The notes under the pieces are model-generated. The model was not told the DNA's origin. It searched no databases and saw only the letters and a list, made by a program, of their open reading frames with translations. The position numbers were made by a program, and so were the translations under genes. A stretch of DNA of 64,000 bases from positions 68,536 through 132,535 of the forward strand of contig CADADB010000007.1 of the NCBI GenBank assembly GCA_902786595.1, in the 5' to 3' direction. Shown here in pieces: positions 28,271-36,355 of the stretch. Positions within the stretch are counted from its first letter, which is position 1; every line of letters begins with the position of its first letter. The DNA is from an uncultured Bacteroidota bacterium (GTDB lineage Bacteria > Bacteroidota > Bacteroidia > Bacteroidales > WCHB1-69).

Positions 28271-28326
28271 CTATTAGCTGTTGGCTATTGGCTTCAATAA
28301 CCAATAACCTATAACCTATAACCATT
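28271..28326 (+). repeat. Heptanucleotide array, 8 units, between iorB and iorA
   Basis: Contiguous units CTATTAG, CTGTTGG, CTATTGG, CTTCAAT, AACCAAT, AACCTAT, AACCTAT, AACCATT. The array ends on the iorA stop codon. The second half repeats the word order seen after tolC at 44053 and after the ROK gene at 61657. Confidence 0.85.
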
Positions 28327-29932
28327 ACTTCTTAGCGGCCTGTTGTTTTTTCATACGACGGCTCAGGGTCTGGATACATTCGCGGGTCGGGATGATCACG
28401 GAAACACCTTGGTATTCAATTTCCTTCTCGATAATGGCCACATTCTCTTCGAGATGAGCTTTGAGCGGGTTGATGCGGTGGATGTGTTCCTCTTTCACGC
28501 CGAGGCCCTTGCAGATTTCGCCGAGCACACCAAGCGCGTGTGAATCCTGACCACCCGTCATGCCGGTGGTGCTGTTGTCGAGAATCAACACCGTGACAGG
28601 AGTGTTCTCGTAGATGCAGTCCAACAGGGAAGTCATACCGCTGTGGGTGAAGGTGGAGTCACCGATGACGGCCACGCACGGGCTGAGACCTGCGTCGGCG
28701 GCACCCTTGGCCATCGTGATGGAAGCGCCCATATCGACAGTGGTGTAAATGGCGTTGTACGGCGGAAGCGCACCGAGGGTGTAGCAGCCAATGTCGGAGA
28801 AGACTTTGCCCTTGCCGTATTTCTCCATCGCTTTGTTGAGGGCGGTGTAGGAGTCGATGTGCGGGCAACCCACGCACAATGCCGGCGGACGCGGGACAAC
28901 CAGTTCGGGAACGGGTGCACCGTAAGTATCGGGCAGACCGAGGGCTTTGGCCACGAGATTCGGGTTGAGTTCTCCGTCACGAGGCAGCTCGCCGCTCAGA
29001 CGGCCCATGATGTTGCCAGTGCGGTTCAGCACGCCGCGGACCTGCTCCTCGATGAAAGGATAACCCTCTTCGGCGATGAGCACCTTGCCGCATTCATCGA
29101 CCATCTTGGCGATGAGCTTGGACGGCAGCGGGTATTGGGAAATCTTCAGAACAGGGTACGGGCATTTGCCACCCTCGAAGTTCTCCATCAGGTAGTTGAA
29201 GGCGATACCGGAAGCGATGATACCCATGCTCTTGTCGGTGCCGTCAATGTATTTGTTGAACGGGGAATTGAGGGAGTCATTCTCGAAATCAACCTGCTTG
29301 TCCAACAGTTTGCGATAATGTTTGCGTGCGTTGGCAGGCAGCAGGATGAACTGTTTCGGATCCTTCTCAATATTGAGAGGATTCTGCGGACGCTCGGCCT
29401 TGCGCTCCACGCCTGAACGGGAGTGTGACAGACGCGTAGTGAGACGAATGACCACCGGGGTGCGGAATTTCTCGGACATCTCGAACGCGTAGTAAGTGAT
29501 GTCGTAAGCTTCCTGCTGGTTGGACGGCTCGAAGCACGGGATGAGCGCGAACTTGGCATAGTAGCGGGAATCCTGCTCGTCCTGTGAAGAGTGCATGGAG
29601 GGGTCGTCGGCGACCACTACCACCAGACCGCCATTAGCACCAGTGATGGAAGAATTCATGAACGGGTCAGCGGCAACGTTCAAGCCCACATGCTTCATGC
29701 AGACCATCGCACGCTTGCCCGCATAGGACATACCAATGGCGGACTCCATGGCAGTCTTCTCGTTACCGGCCCAGATGCTGTGCACCTCGCCGGCTTTGCC
29801 CTGCTTAGAGTTCTGAATAAATTCAGTGATTTCTGTTGAAGGAGTGCCCGGATAGGCATACACTCCGGATAATCCGGCATCCAAAGCGGCTTGAGCAACC
29901 GCCTCGTCGCCTAAAAATAATGCTTTTGACAT
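28325..29932 (-). CDS. iorA: Indolepyruvate oxidoreductase subunit alpha (no C-terminal ferredoxin domain)
   Basis: 535 residues. The N-terminal domain has LSGVYAYPGTPSTEITEF and the C-terminal ThDP domain has GDSTFTHSGMTSLLDCIYEN with ILDNSTTGMTGGQD (the GDG-N cofactor motif in GDS-N form). CVGCPHIDSY (near 358) supplies a Cys pair. Archaeal IorA ends with a two-cluster ferredoxin domain of about 80 residues. This protein ends soon after IIPTRECIQTLSRRM, with no CxxCxxC array, so electrons must leave by another route. This shorter form is, as far as I recall, usual in Bacteroidota. Promoter box about 60 bases upstream. Confidence 0.92.
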   Translation of the reverse strand: MSKALFLGDEAVAQAALDAGLSGVYAYPGTPSTEITEFIQNSKQGKAGEVHSIWAGNEKTAMESAIGMSYAGKRAMVCMKHVGLNVAADPFMNSSITGANGGLVVVVADDPSMHSSQDEQDSRYYAKFALIPCFEPSNQQEAYDITYYAFEMSEKFRTPVVIRLTTRLSHSRSGVERKAERPQNPLNIEKDPKQFILLPANARKHYRKLLDKQVDFENDSLNSPFNKYIDGTDKSMGIIASGIAFNYLMENFEGGKCPYPVLKISQYPLPSKLIAKMVDECGKVLIAEEGYPFIEEQVRGVLNRTGNIMGRLSGELPRDGELNPNLVAKALGLPDTYGAPVPELVVPRPPALCVGCPHIDSYTALNKAMEKYGKGKVFSDIGCYTLGALPPYNAIYTTVDMGASITMAKGAADAGLSPCVAVIGDSTFTHSGMTSLLDCIYENTPVTVLILDNSTTGMTGGQDSHALGVLGEICKGLGVKEEHIHRINPLKAHLEENVAIIEKEIEYQGVSVIIPTRECIQTLSRRMKKQQAAKK

Positions 29933-29993
29933 AATCTGAAGTACTTTATTGATTGTATATTATTGATTTAAGTTCAACTTTTTATTAAACTTG

Positions 29994-30001
29994 CAAAAGT
30001 A
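29994..30001 (-). promoter_or_regulatory. TACTTTTG -7 box for the iorA operon
   Basis: Perfect TAnnTTTG on the minus strand, about 60 bases upstream of iorA. The rest of the 246-base divergent gap is A/T-rich with no further feature recognised. Confidence 0.55.
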
Positions 30002-30161
30002 CAAAATTTTATGCAAACCACCAAGTGTTTTTCTTTTGAATTTGCAAATTGTATTTATATGCAGCGATCGTGTCCAGGACTTGTCTCTGCCGTTAGCCAT
30101 AAATCCGTGTTATGGTTAAAAGTCAGAAGCCAAAAGCCGGCTGCGAATAGCAAAAAAATAG

Positions 30162-30169
30162 TACTTTTG
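30162..30169 (+). promoter_or_regulatory. TACTTTTG -7 box for the FecCD-type permease
   Basis: Perfect -7 element ending nine bases before the ATG at 30179, predicting a leader of only a few bases. Confidence 0.6.
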
Positions 30170-30178
30170 CCGCGTATT

Positions 30179-31186
30179 ATGGAAAAAGAGAGAAAAAACT
30201 GGATTTTGCCTGTTGTGATGGGGATTGTATTGCTTGGCAGCATGCTTGTAGCCGCCGGCATCGGGGTGATTCCTATCCCTGTTAAGATTATTCTGCAAAG
30301 TATCGGACAAAAACTCGGTTTTTTCAGAGATCTGCCTATCACGGATTATTATCAAGTCACCATTTGGCAACTGCGCATTCCTCGCATCGTGATGAGCGTG
30401 CTGGCAGGCGCCTCGCTGGCCATCTGCGGCGGTGTTTTCCAGAGCATCTTCCGAAATCCTGTCTGCGACCCTTACATTCTCGGCATCTCCTCAGGGGCCT
30501 CTTTGGGCGCAGCCATCGCCTTCATCCTCGGCTGGGACGCCGCCCTTTTCGGAATCACCATGCCCGCGTTAGTCACCGCACTGCTCACCCTCCTGTTGAT
30601 TCTCGGCATCGCAAGAATCAAGGGGAAACATAACACCAACACCCTATTGCTCATTGGAATAGCACTCAACTTTTTCATTTCTGCTGTCATCACGCTCCTT
30701 GTGGTCATCAACCAAAAGGAGATGCACAAAATCTATTTCTGGACCATGGGCAGTCTCACGCACGTGTCCTGGTTGGAAATCGCGTGGCTGCTCCCTGTGA
30801 TGATTGCCTGCATCTTCATCCTTTTCTACCACTCCAAGTCCTTGAACATCATGCAAGTAGGCACAGAGACGGCGCAGACATTAGGCATTGACACGCAGAA
30901 AACAACTTATATCGTGCTCATCACTTCCTCCATACTGATTTCCGTGGTGGTATCCTTCTGCGGTTCCATCGGCTTCATCGGGCTGATTATGCCGCATGTG
31001 GCGCGATTGCTTTTCGGCAGCAACAACCGACGTCTGTTCACCTACTCGCTCTTCTTCGGCGCCTTTTTCCTGTTGGTGGCAGACACGTTGGCGCGCACCA
31101 TTGCGGCTCCGGCAGAACTCCCGGTCGGCAGCATCACGGCCTTGGCGGGAGCGCCTTACTTCATCTACCTGATTCTGAAGAAATAA
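30179..31186 (+). CDS. FecCD-family ABC transporter permease (iron/siderophore/cobalamin type)
   Basis: 335 residues with about ten membrane helices. BtuC/FecCD signatures: GGVFQSIFRNPVCDPYILGI followed by SSGASLGAA, the cytoplasmic coupling loop GTETAQTLGID, and FCGSIGFIGLIMPHVARLL. The family imports chelated iron, haem or vitamin B12 with a periplasmic binding protein and an ATPase. Neither partner is adjacent, so the ATPase is elsewhere. The start at 30179 (MEKERKNW) is chosen because a -7 box lies just upstream; earlier in-frame codons would lie before the promoter. Confidence 0.9.
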   Translation: MEKERKNWILPVVMGIVLLGSMLVAAGIGVIPIPVKIILQSIGQKLGFFRDLPITDYYQVTIWQLRIPRIVMSVLAGASLAICGGVFQSIFRNPVCDPYILGISSGASLGAAIAFILGWDAALFGITMPALVTALLTLLLILGIARIKGKHNTNTLLLIGIALNFFISAVITLLVVINQKEMHKIYFWTMGSLTHVSWLEIAWLLPVMIACIFILFYHSKSLNIMQVGTETAQTLGIDTQKTTYIVLITSSILISVVVSFCGSIGFIGLIMPHVARLLFGSNNRRLFTYSLFFGAFFLLVADTLARTIAAPAELPVGSITALAGAPYFIYLILKK

Positions 31187-31237
31187 GAACTTCCATAACA
31201 GCGAATCCCGCTTCCCCTATTGTATTCTTATTTTTTG

Positions 31238-31245
31238 TACTTTTG
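31238..31245 (+). promoter_or_regulatory. TACTTTTG -7 box for the 31.3-kb barrel gene
   Basis: Perfect -7 element 27 bases before the ATG. Confidence 0.55.
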
Positions 31246-31272
31246 CCATCGTTTTTTCCAAAATCATTAGCA

Positions 31273-32031
31273 ATGAACAAAAAAATTCCTCTTGTCCTCT
31301 TGGCAGTTTGCCTGATCGGGGGTTTCAACCTCAATGCACAAAAGCCGATCAGAAACTTCCTTTCTTTAAATGCAAGTACGGCTTACACATGTCAAGCGCG
31401 GATGGAATCACATTATGATTTCAAACCGTTTTTAGGTGGAAGCGAGAACTTCGGAATCGGTTACCAGCTGTATGCCTACCATTTCATTTTTAGCATAGGG
31501 GCTGAAATTGGAGCCTCCGTGATCACAAATTACTCCAACGAACCAATCACAATCGGCAACAGACACATACCTGAAGGGATGCTAGAGCTACTCGGAAACG
31601 GTCACATCAGTCTTCCTACAATGATTGGCGGTGAGTTCGGCAAGTTCCACTTCAAAGTAGGAGTGGTTCCCTCCTTCAACCTGCTCAATGGTGTCACCGT
31701 TATCGGTCCTGTCTTAAACCAAGATAATCCTAGTGCATACGAGAATCCTGCCAAATTCCTTTATGAGAACCCGTTCCAACTCTTCGGCCGTATCGAGATA
31801 GGAGGTTCCTTCGGTCACTTCACCTCGTTTGAGAACATCGAACAACCAAGATCCCGTTTCTATCTGGGTGGTTATGCTGACTTCGGCTTCACAAAAGACA
31901 TGCCCGCCACATCACGAGGGTCCTACTCACGCAATGTCCCTTATGCTATCAGCAATCAAGGATATAAAGACATACTGCACCAAATCCAAGTAGGCCTGCG
32001 TTTCACCTGCTTGTTTAACCTTGCAAAATAG
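31273..32031 (+). CDS. Outer-membrane beta-barrel protein, unknown function
   Basis: 252 residues with a signal peptide (KIPLVLLAVCLIGGFNLNA-Q). The body is a series of alternating strands (FGIGYQLYAYHFIFSIGAEIG, FHFKVGVVPSFNLL, FQLFGRIEIGGSFGHF, RFYLGGYADFGF, HQIQVGLRFTC) consistent with an 8-10 strand barrel. There is no recognisable ligand motif. Position between a FecCD permease and a metal-efflux ATPase suggests, but does not show, an envelope or metal-related role. Own promoter. Confidence 0.7.
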   Translation: MNKKIPLVLLAVCLIGGFNLNAQKPIRNFLSLNASTAYTCQARMESHYDFKPFLGGSENFGIGYQLYAYHFIFSIGAEIGASVITNYSNEPITIGNRHIPEGMLELLGNGHISLPTMIGGEFGKFHFKVGVVPSFNLLNGVTVIGPVLNQDNPSAYENPAKFLYENPFQLFGRIEIGGSFGHFTSFENIEQPRSRFYLGGYADFGFTKDMPATSRGSYSRNVPYAISNQGYKDILHQIQVGLRFTCLFNLAK

Positions 32032-32058
32032 TCTTTTTTCCGTGTCGCAATCTTTTCC

Positions 32059-32071
32059 GCAACCAGGTTGC
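32059..32071 (+). promoter_or_regulatory. Candidate Zur/Fur-family operator 1 (palindrome)
   Basis: A perfect 13-bp palindrome, GCAACC-A-GGTTGC, 139 bases upstream of the P-ATPase. Near-copy of the site at 32095. Confidence 0.55.
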
Positions 32072-32094
32072 AAATACAATCAAGAACCTTGTTT

Positions 32095-32107
32095 GCAACT
32101 GGGTTGC
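32095..32107 (+). promoter_or_regulatory. Candidate Zur/Fur-family operator 2 (palindrome)
   Basis: GCAACTGGGTTGC, the same palindrome with one mismatch, in opposite orientation to site 1 when flanks are included. It covers the -33 region of the TACTTTTG promoter at 32121. Confidence 0.55.
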
Positions 32108-32120
32108 GATTTGTTTTCCG

Positions 32121-32128
32121 TACTTTTG
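32121..32128 (+). promoter_or_regulatory. TACTTTTG -7 box for the P-type ATPase
   Basis: Perfect -7 element 69 bases before the ATG, with operator 2 ending 13 bases upstream. Confidence 0.6.
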
Positions 32129-32197
32129 CCACCGAAAAACCATGCCGGAGAACTAGAATCCCCAACATGGTGAAAAAGACGGAAAAACAATAGCTTT

Positions 32198-34192
32198 ATG
32201 GAACATATTCATCATCATCCGGAAGAATCACACACACATCATCATGATGTGGATTGCAAGCATTGTCATGAACACGGTGCGAACGGCCATCATCATCACC
32301 ATGAACATAACCTGAGACAACAAATCATCCGAATTGCAATCACTGTGGTATTGCTGATGGCAGCCGTCCTTGTCGAAAAATACGGCGCTCTCACCACATG
32401 GCAGCTTCTGTTGGTTTATCTGGTCCCTTATCTGTTCATAGGTCTCGACACCCTAAAGGAAGCAGCAGAAGGGTTGCTCCATGGAAATGCGCTCAATGAA
32501 CATTTCTTGATGTCAACAGCCACTATCGGCGCGTTGTGCATCGGATTCTTGCCTGGCGCTGAAACCCAGTTTCCAGAAGCGGTTTTCGTAATGCTCTTCT
32601 TCCAGATCGGGGAACTTTTTGAAGGATATGCGGAAGGCAAAAGTCGTGACAGCATCGCCCATTTGATGGACATACGTCCTGACATCGCCAATGTTGAACG
32701 TGATGGTGGGGTTGTCGCCGTTAGTCCCGAGCAAGTTTCTGTGGGCGAGACGATCGTTGTTCGTCCTGGGGAGCGCATCCCGCTTGACGGCATCGTCACG
32801 GAGGGACAATCGGCACTGAACACTGTGGCTTTGACGGGCGAGAGCATGCCGCGGGAAGTAACTGCCGGAGATGAGGTTTTTTCCAGTTGCGTGAACTTGT
32901 CGGGTGTCATCCGGATACGCACCACCAAAGATTTCGGGGAGAGTACTGTGTCCAAAATCATCGAGTTGGTAGAGAACGCCAAAGATCGGAAATCCAAGAG
33001 CGAAACGTTTATATCACGATTCGCCCGCATATATACGCCTGTTGTGGTGTTTGCTGCAATTGCGCTGGCACTGCTGCCGCCGTTGTTTTCAGGACACTTC
33101 GCCACATCTTTCCCCGTATGGCTATACCGCGCATTGCTGTTCCTGGTGGTTTCCTGTCCCTGCGCCCTGGTCATCAGCGTGCCGCTCACCTTTTTCGGAG
33201 GCATCGGCGGCGCATCGCGCTATGGCATTCTCATCAAAGGGGCCAACTTGATGGACCATCTCTCCAAGATAAGCACGGTGGTCTTTGACAAAACCGGCAC
33301 ATTGACTCACGGCCAATTCGCCGTGGAAGCTGTTCACCCGGAACAGCTTGACGAACAGCAACTCCTGCATCTCGCCGCACATGTAGAGCACTTCTCCACA
33401 CACCCCGTCGGGGCGGCATTGCGCGATGCCTTCCCGAACGAGGCCACGGACGGATGTACCGTCACTGATGTGGAAGAAATTGCCGGGCAGGGGGTTCGCG
33501 CCTGCGTGGGCGGACAGATCGTCTGTGTAGGCAACGCGAAGATGATGGATGCCGTGGGCGCAAAATGGCACGACTGCCATCTGGTGGGGACAGTTATCCA
33601 TGTGGCGGTAAACGGGAATTACGCCGGTCACATCATCATCAACGACCGCGTGAAAGAAGACAGTGCCGATGCCGTTTCCCAACTGAGAAATCTCAACGTA
33701 AGCAGAATCGTGATGCTTACCGGCGACCGGAAAGAGGTCGGAGAGAATGTGGCCAAACAACTTCAGCTTGACGAGTTCCATGCAGAGCTTCTGCCTGCCG
33801 ACAAAGTCAGTTACGTAGAGCACTTTCTGAACGAAAAGCCGGACGGAACATCTTTGGCTTTCGTTGGTGACGGCATCAACGACGCCCCCGTACTGGCACG
33901 CGCCGACATCGGTGTCGCCATGGGCGGTTTGGGAAGCGACGCAGCCATCGAGGCGGCCGATGTGGTCCTGATGAACGACAAGCCCTCCCGAATCGCCCTC
34001 GCCATCCGCATCGCACGCCGTACCTTACGCATCGCCTGGCAAAACGTTTGGTTCGCCATCGGAGTCAAGGTGGCCGTACTTATACTCGCCACATTCGGAC
34101 TGGCAACCTTATGGATGGCCGTTTTCGCCGATGTAGGAGTGACTGTCTTGGCCGTGCTGAATGCGATGAGAGCACTAAAATGTAGAATGTAG
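32198..34192 (+). CDS. Heavy-metal P1B-type ATPase, Zn/Cd/Pb type, His-rich N terminus
   Basis: 664 residues. The first 40 residues are histidine-rich (HIHHHPEESHTHHHDVDCKHC, then HHHHHEH) in place of a ferredoxin-like HMA domain. P1B motifs in order: LTGESMP actuator, SCPCALVISVP in the sixth membrane helix (CPC metal site), DKTGTLTHG phosphorylation site, HPVGAAL nucleotide site and GDGINDAPVLARADIG hinge. CPC with a His-rich N terminus fits Zn2+/Cd2+/Pb2+ export at the inner membrane. The last residues (K-C-R-M-stop) lie in a heptamer repeat. Followed by a Fur-family gene, and preceded by two palindromes likely bound by it. Confidence 0.93.
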   Translation: MEHIHHHPEESHTHHHDVDCKHCHEHGANGHHHHHEHNLRQQIIRIAITVVLLMAAVLVEKYGALTTWQLLLVYLVPYLFIGLDTLKEAAEGLLHGNALNEHFLMSTATIGALCIGFLPGAETQFPEAVFVMLFFQIGELFEGYAEGKSRDSIAHLMDIRPDIANVERDGGVVAVSPEQVSVGETIVVRPGERIPLDGIVTEGQSALNTVALTGESMPREVTAGDEVFSSCVNLSGVIRIRTTKDFGESTVSKIIELVENAKDRKSKSETFISRFARIYTPVVVFAAIALALLPPLFSGHFATSFPVWLYRALLFLVVSCPCALVISVPLTFFGGIGGASRYGILIKGANLMDHLSKISTVVFDKTGTLTHGQFAVEAVHPEQLDEQQLLHLAAHVEHFSTHPVGAALRDAFPNEATDGCTVTDVEEIAGQGVRACVGGQIVCVGNAKMMDAVGAKWHDCHLVGTVIHVAVNGNYAGHIIINDRVKEDSADAVSQLRNLNVSRIVMLTGDRKEVGENVAKQLQLDEFHAELLPADKVSYVEHFLNEKPDGTSLAFVGDGINDAPVLARADIGVAMGGLGSDAAIEAADVVLMNDKPSRIALAIRIARRTLRIAWQNVWFAIGVKVAVLILATFGLATLWMAVFADVGVTVLAVLNAMRALKCRM

Positions 34193-34205
34193 AATGATGA
34201 ATGTA
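34178..34205 (+). repeat. Heptanucleotide array GAATGTA, 4 units, at the ATPase stop
   Basis: AAATGTA, GAATGTA, GAATGAT, GAATGTA. It contains the ATPase's last codons and TAG, and runs directly into the 28-bp palindrome. Confidence 0.75.
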
Positions 34206-34230
34206 GAGACGTTTCATGAAACGTCTCTAC
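34203..34230 (+). repeat. 28-bp palindromic repeat, copy 2
   Basis: A perfect palindrome with arms GTAGAGACG/CGTCTCTAC and centre TTTCATGAAA, between the P-ATPase and the Fur-family gene. Confidence 0.9.
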
Positions 34231-34232
34231 AA

Positions 34233-34260
34233 ATCACCAATCACTCTTCACCAATCACAA
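34233..34260 (+). repeat. Heptanucleotide array ATCACCA, 4 units
   Basis: ATCACCA, ATCACTC, TTCACCA, ATCACAA end two bases before the Fur-family start codon. The same array type follows the palindrome copy at 63481. Confidence 0.75.
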
Positions 34261-34262
34261 TT

Positions 34263-34697
34263 ATGGACATAAACAAAAAGAAATTGGTTTCAGACGAACA
34301 AATCTTGCGGGATGCGGGCATCCGTGTGACGGCGGTAAGGTTGTTGGTATGGCGGACGATTCACCGGGAATTCTCCGGCATATTCAATCTGGCAGATTTG
34401 GAAGAAAAGTTGCCAACGGTGGACAAATCCACACTTTTCAGAACACTTAATCTTTTGAGCGAAAGCCACTTGCTGGATACCATTGACGATGGATCCGGTT
34501 CCCAAAAATACTGTAACCGTGATCTACACGCTCCTCAGTCAAGGATCAAACACATCCATTTCAACTGCAGAATTTGTCACCAAACCGTCTGTCTGACTGA
34601 TGTCAGTCTGCCGGAAGTGGCTCTACCCGAAGGATACAGTGTGGAAGACACCGAATATGTGGTGAAAGGTGTATGCCCCAAATGTGCCGGCAAATGA
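34263..34697 (+). CDS. Fur-family metal-responsive repressor (Zur-like)
   Basis: 144 residues. An N-terminal winged helix (DEQILRDAGIRVTAVRLLVW, VDKSTLFRTLNLLSESHLL) is followed by a dimerisation/metal domain with HIHFNCRICHQTVC and a second VCPKC pair, giving the four-Cys structural zinc site of Fur/Zur proteins. Adjacent to the Zn/Cd-type ATPase and to two palindromes in its promoter, so a zinc sensor is the best guess. Iron (Fur) or peroxide (PerR) sensing cannot be excluded from sequence alone. The start at MDINKK is used; upstream in-frame codons pass through the palindrome and repeats. Confidence 0.85.
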   Translation: MDINKKKLVSDEQILRDAGIRVTAVRLLVWRTIHREFSGIFNLADLEEKLPTVDKSTLFRTLNLLSESHLLDTIDDGSGSQKYCNRDLHAPQSRIKHIHFNCRICHQTVCLTDVSLPEVALPEGYSVEDTEYVVKGVCPKCAGK

Positions 34698-34739
34698 ATG
34701 GCGGCTGAAAATACCGTTTTCCAATAAAATCCGTAAAAA

Positions 34740-35636
34740 TCAGAACAAAGGATTTGCCACCAACTGTTCAATCTCCTTCTGCAATTTTTCAGAAACAGGG
34801 ACCAACGGCAATCGCAACACATTCTCTACTTGATTTTGGGCGGCCATTATGGCTTTCACACCTGCAGGACTGCCCTCCTTGAAACAGTCAATGGTCAGCG
34901 GCACCAACTGCTGGTGGATAAGGCGGGCATTTCCCAATTGCTGGTCCATGATATCATGTACCATTTGCGCCACCTTGCTAGGATAGGCGTTGGCCATCAC
35001 GGATATAAGTCCGTCCGCTCCGGCCGCCATGAGTGGCAATGTCAGCAGGTCATCACCGGAAATCACCAGGAAATTGTCAGGACGTTTGCAAATCAGTTGC
35101 AGGATTTGCTTCATAAAGCCGGAGGCCTCCTTGATGCCAACCACATTCGGGCATTCCGCCGCAATCTGCAACGTGGTAGTCACCTCCAAATTGCAAGAGG
35201 TGCGGCCAGGGACATTATACAAGAAAACCGGCATATCCGTAGCGGCGGTAAACGCCTTGTAATGAGCCACTAATCCCGCTTGCGACGGTTTATTGTAATA
35301 AGGTGTGACCGTCAAGATAGCATCAACCTCGTATTTGGCGAGTCTATCCAATTTCCGGATCATGAACTGCGTGTTCGGACCGCCAAGCCCCACCATCACG
35401 GGAAGACGGTGCGCATTAGAATCCAGAATGCAGGAGAGCACCTCATCCTTCTCGTCCGGGGAGAGCGTCGGATACTCGCTGGTGGTCCCCAGTGCCAACA
35501 GATAATCGACACCTTCCTCCACCACCCTGTTAACCAAGGCGGAAAGTCGTGGGAAATCAATCTGCCCGTCCTGCTTGAAGGGCGTTATCAAAGCGACCCC
35601 CAATCCTCTGAATTTCTGCTGTATCTCTTTTCTCAT
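34740..35636 (-). CDS. dapA: 4-hydroxy-tetrahydrodipicolinate synthase
   Basis: 298 residues, TIM barrel. Signature residues: GTTSEYPTLS (the TT active-site pair, near residue 51), YYNKPSQ, Tyr in FLYNVPGRTS, and the Schiff-base Lys in VVGIKEASG (near residue 168), then GDDLLTLPLMAAGADGLISV. Condenses pyruvate with aspartate semialdehyde in lysine and diaminopimelate synthesis. The start overlaps the stop of the upstream DUF6913-like gene by four bases (ATGA), so the two are translationally coupled. Confidence 0.95.
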   Translation of the reverse strand: MRKEIQQKFRGLGVALITPFKQDGQIDFPRLSALVNRVVEEGVDYLLALGTTSEYPTLSPDEKDEVLSCILDSNAHRLPVMVGLGGPNTQFMIRKLDRLAKYEVDAILTVTPYYNKPSQAGLVAHYKAFTAATDMPVFLYNVPGRTSCNLEVTTTLQIAAECPNVVGIKEASGFMKQILQLICKRPDNFLVISGDDLLTLPLMAAGADGLISVMANAYPSKVAQMVHDIMDQQLGNARLIHQQLVPLTIDCFKEGSPAGVKAIMAAQNQVENVLRLPLVPVSEKLQKEIEQLVANPLF

Positions 35637-36163
35637 TTTCCAGAAAGTTTTTGGGTGTATGTATATGCAGAATTCAAGAACTGAGTATAGTTCCCGCTTT
35701 CCGTTTGAATGAAGAGGTCGTAAATATCCTGATAGTCAGGACAACTGCCGATGACGAATTTGGAGGAAGCTATAGAAAGAATATCTTCGATGGGCGCATG
35801 ATAACGATAGTTGAAGTCAAGAAGGATGTCAAAATCACGGTTTATAAAGTCTTGAACCTGAATCACATTGGGTTCGCCGCACCATGTGAGCTGCTTCTGG
35901 CAGAAGTAGTCGGCGGAGAGTTGCTGCAGGCAGTAAAACGGAACAAATTTCTCATCAATATAGCCGATAAGGTGGACTATTTTCCCGCCCTGTTGCAGCT
36001 GCGTGAAAATCCTGAAGATGGCTTTGTAGGAATCTTCATCCGTGATTTCGCAAATAATGCCGATCGAATTGGCTTTTTCCAAAGCACAAACCTCCCTGAT
36101 TTTGTCAGGTTTTTTGGTCGCAATGTGCTTATGCAGGAAGTATTTCTTTATTTTGTCAAACAT
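35633..36163 (-). CDS. DUF6913-like protein upstream of dapA
   Basis: 176 residues, no signal peptide. Visible features: an N-terminal basic helix (FDKIKKYFLHKHIATKK), IGIICEITDEDSYKAIFRIFTQL, FINRDFDILLDFNYRYHAPIEDILSIASSKFVIG and a C-terminal amphipathic tail. This matches the small cytoplasmic Bacteroidota family I know as DUF6913. Function unknown. It is coupled to dapA by a 4-base overlap, which may point to a link with cell-wall precursor supply. Confidence 0.75.
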   Translation of the reverse strand: MFDKIKKYFLHKHIATKKPDKIREVCALEKANSIGIICEITDEDSYKAIFRIFTQLQQGGKIVHLIGYIDEKFVPFYCLQQLSADYFCQKQLTWCGEPNVIQVQDFINRDFDILLDFNYRYHAPIEDILSIASSKFVIGSCPDYQDIYDLFIQTESGNYTQFLNSAYTYTQKLSGK

Positions 36164-36190
36164 AAGAAAATGGCATTACTGATGAAATGG

Positions 36191-36198
36191 CAAAAATA
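36191..36198 (-). promoter_or_regulatory. TATTTTTG -7 box for the DUF6913-dapA operon
   Basis: Perfect -7 element on the minus strand, 27 bases upstream of the ATG at 36163. Confidence 0.55.
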
Positions 36199-36323
36199 CA
36201 AAAAAAAGGTTTCTATTCGTAATTTTTTATTCCAAAAATCCCAATTAATCACTCCAGCATGTCATAGGCGAATGTTTTCACCATTCTATCACAAAAATCC
36301 ACATTCTATTGGCACAATTTTTG

Positions 36324-36331
36324 TATCTTTG
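36324..36331 (+). promoter_or_regulatory. TATCTTTG -7 box for clpC
   Basis: Perfect -7 element 24 bases before the clpC ATG. Confidence 0.6.
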
Positions 36332-36355
36332 CGCCAATTTTAAACACCCACTTTT

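Noticed and set aside
34194..34262. Upstream in-frame start of the Fur-family gene through the palindrome
   Set aside because: It would add V-E-T-F-H-E-T-S-L-Q and repeat-derived residues before a normal Fur start. The ATG at 34263 gives the usual length.
36308..36325. A TTGGCACAATTTTTG string before clpC resembling a sigma-54 promoter
   Set aside because: The -12 GC is absent (GT instead), no TGTAAR/YTTACA sites lie upstream, and a perfect TATCTTTG housekeeping box overlaps it. Most likely a chance match.
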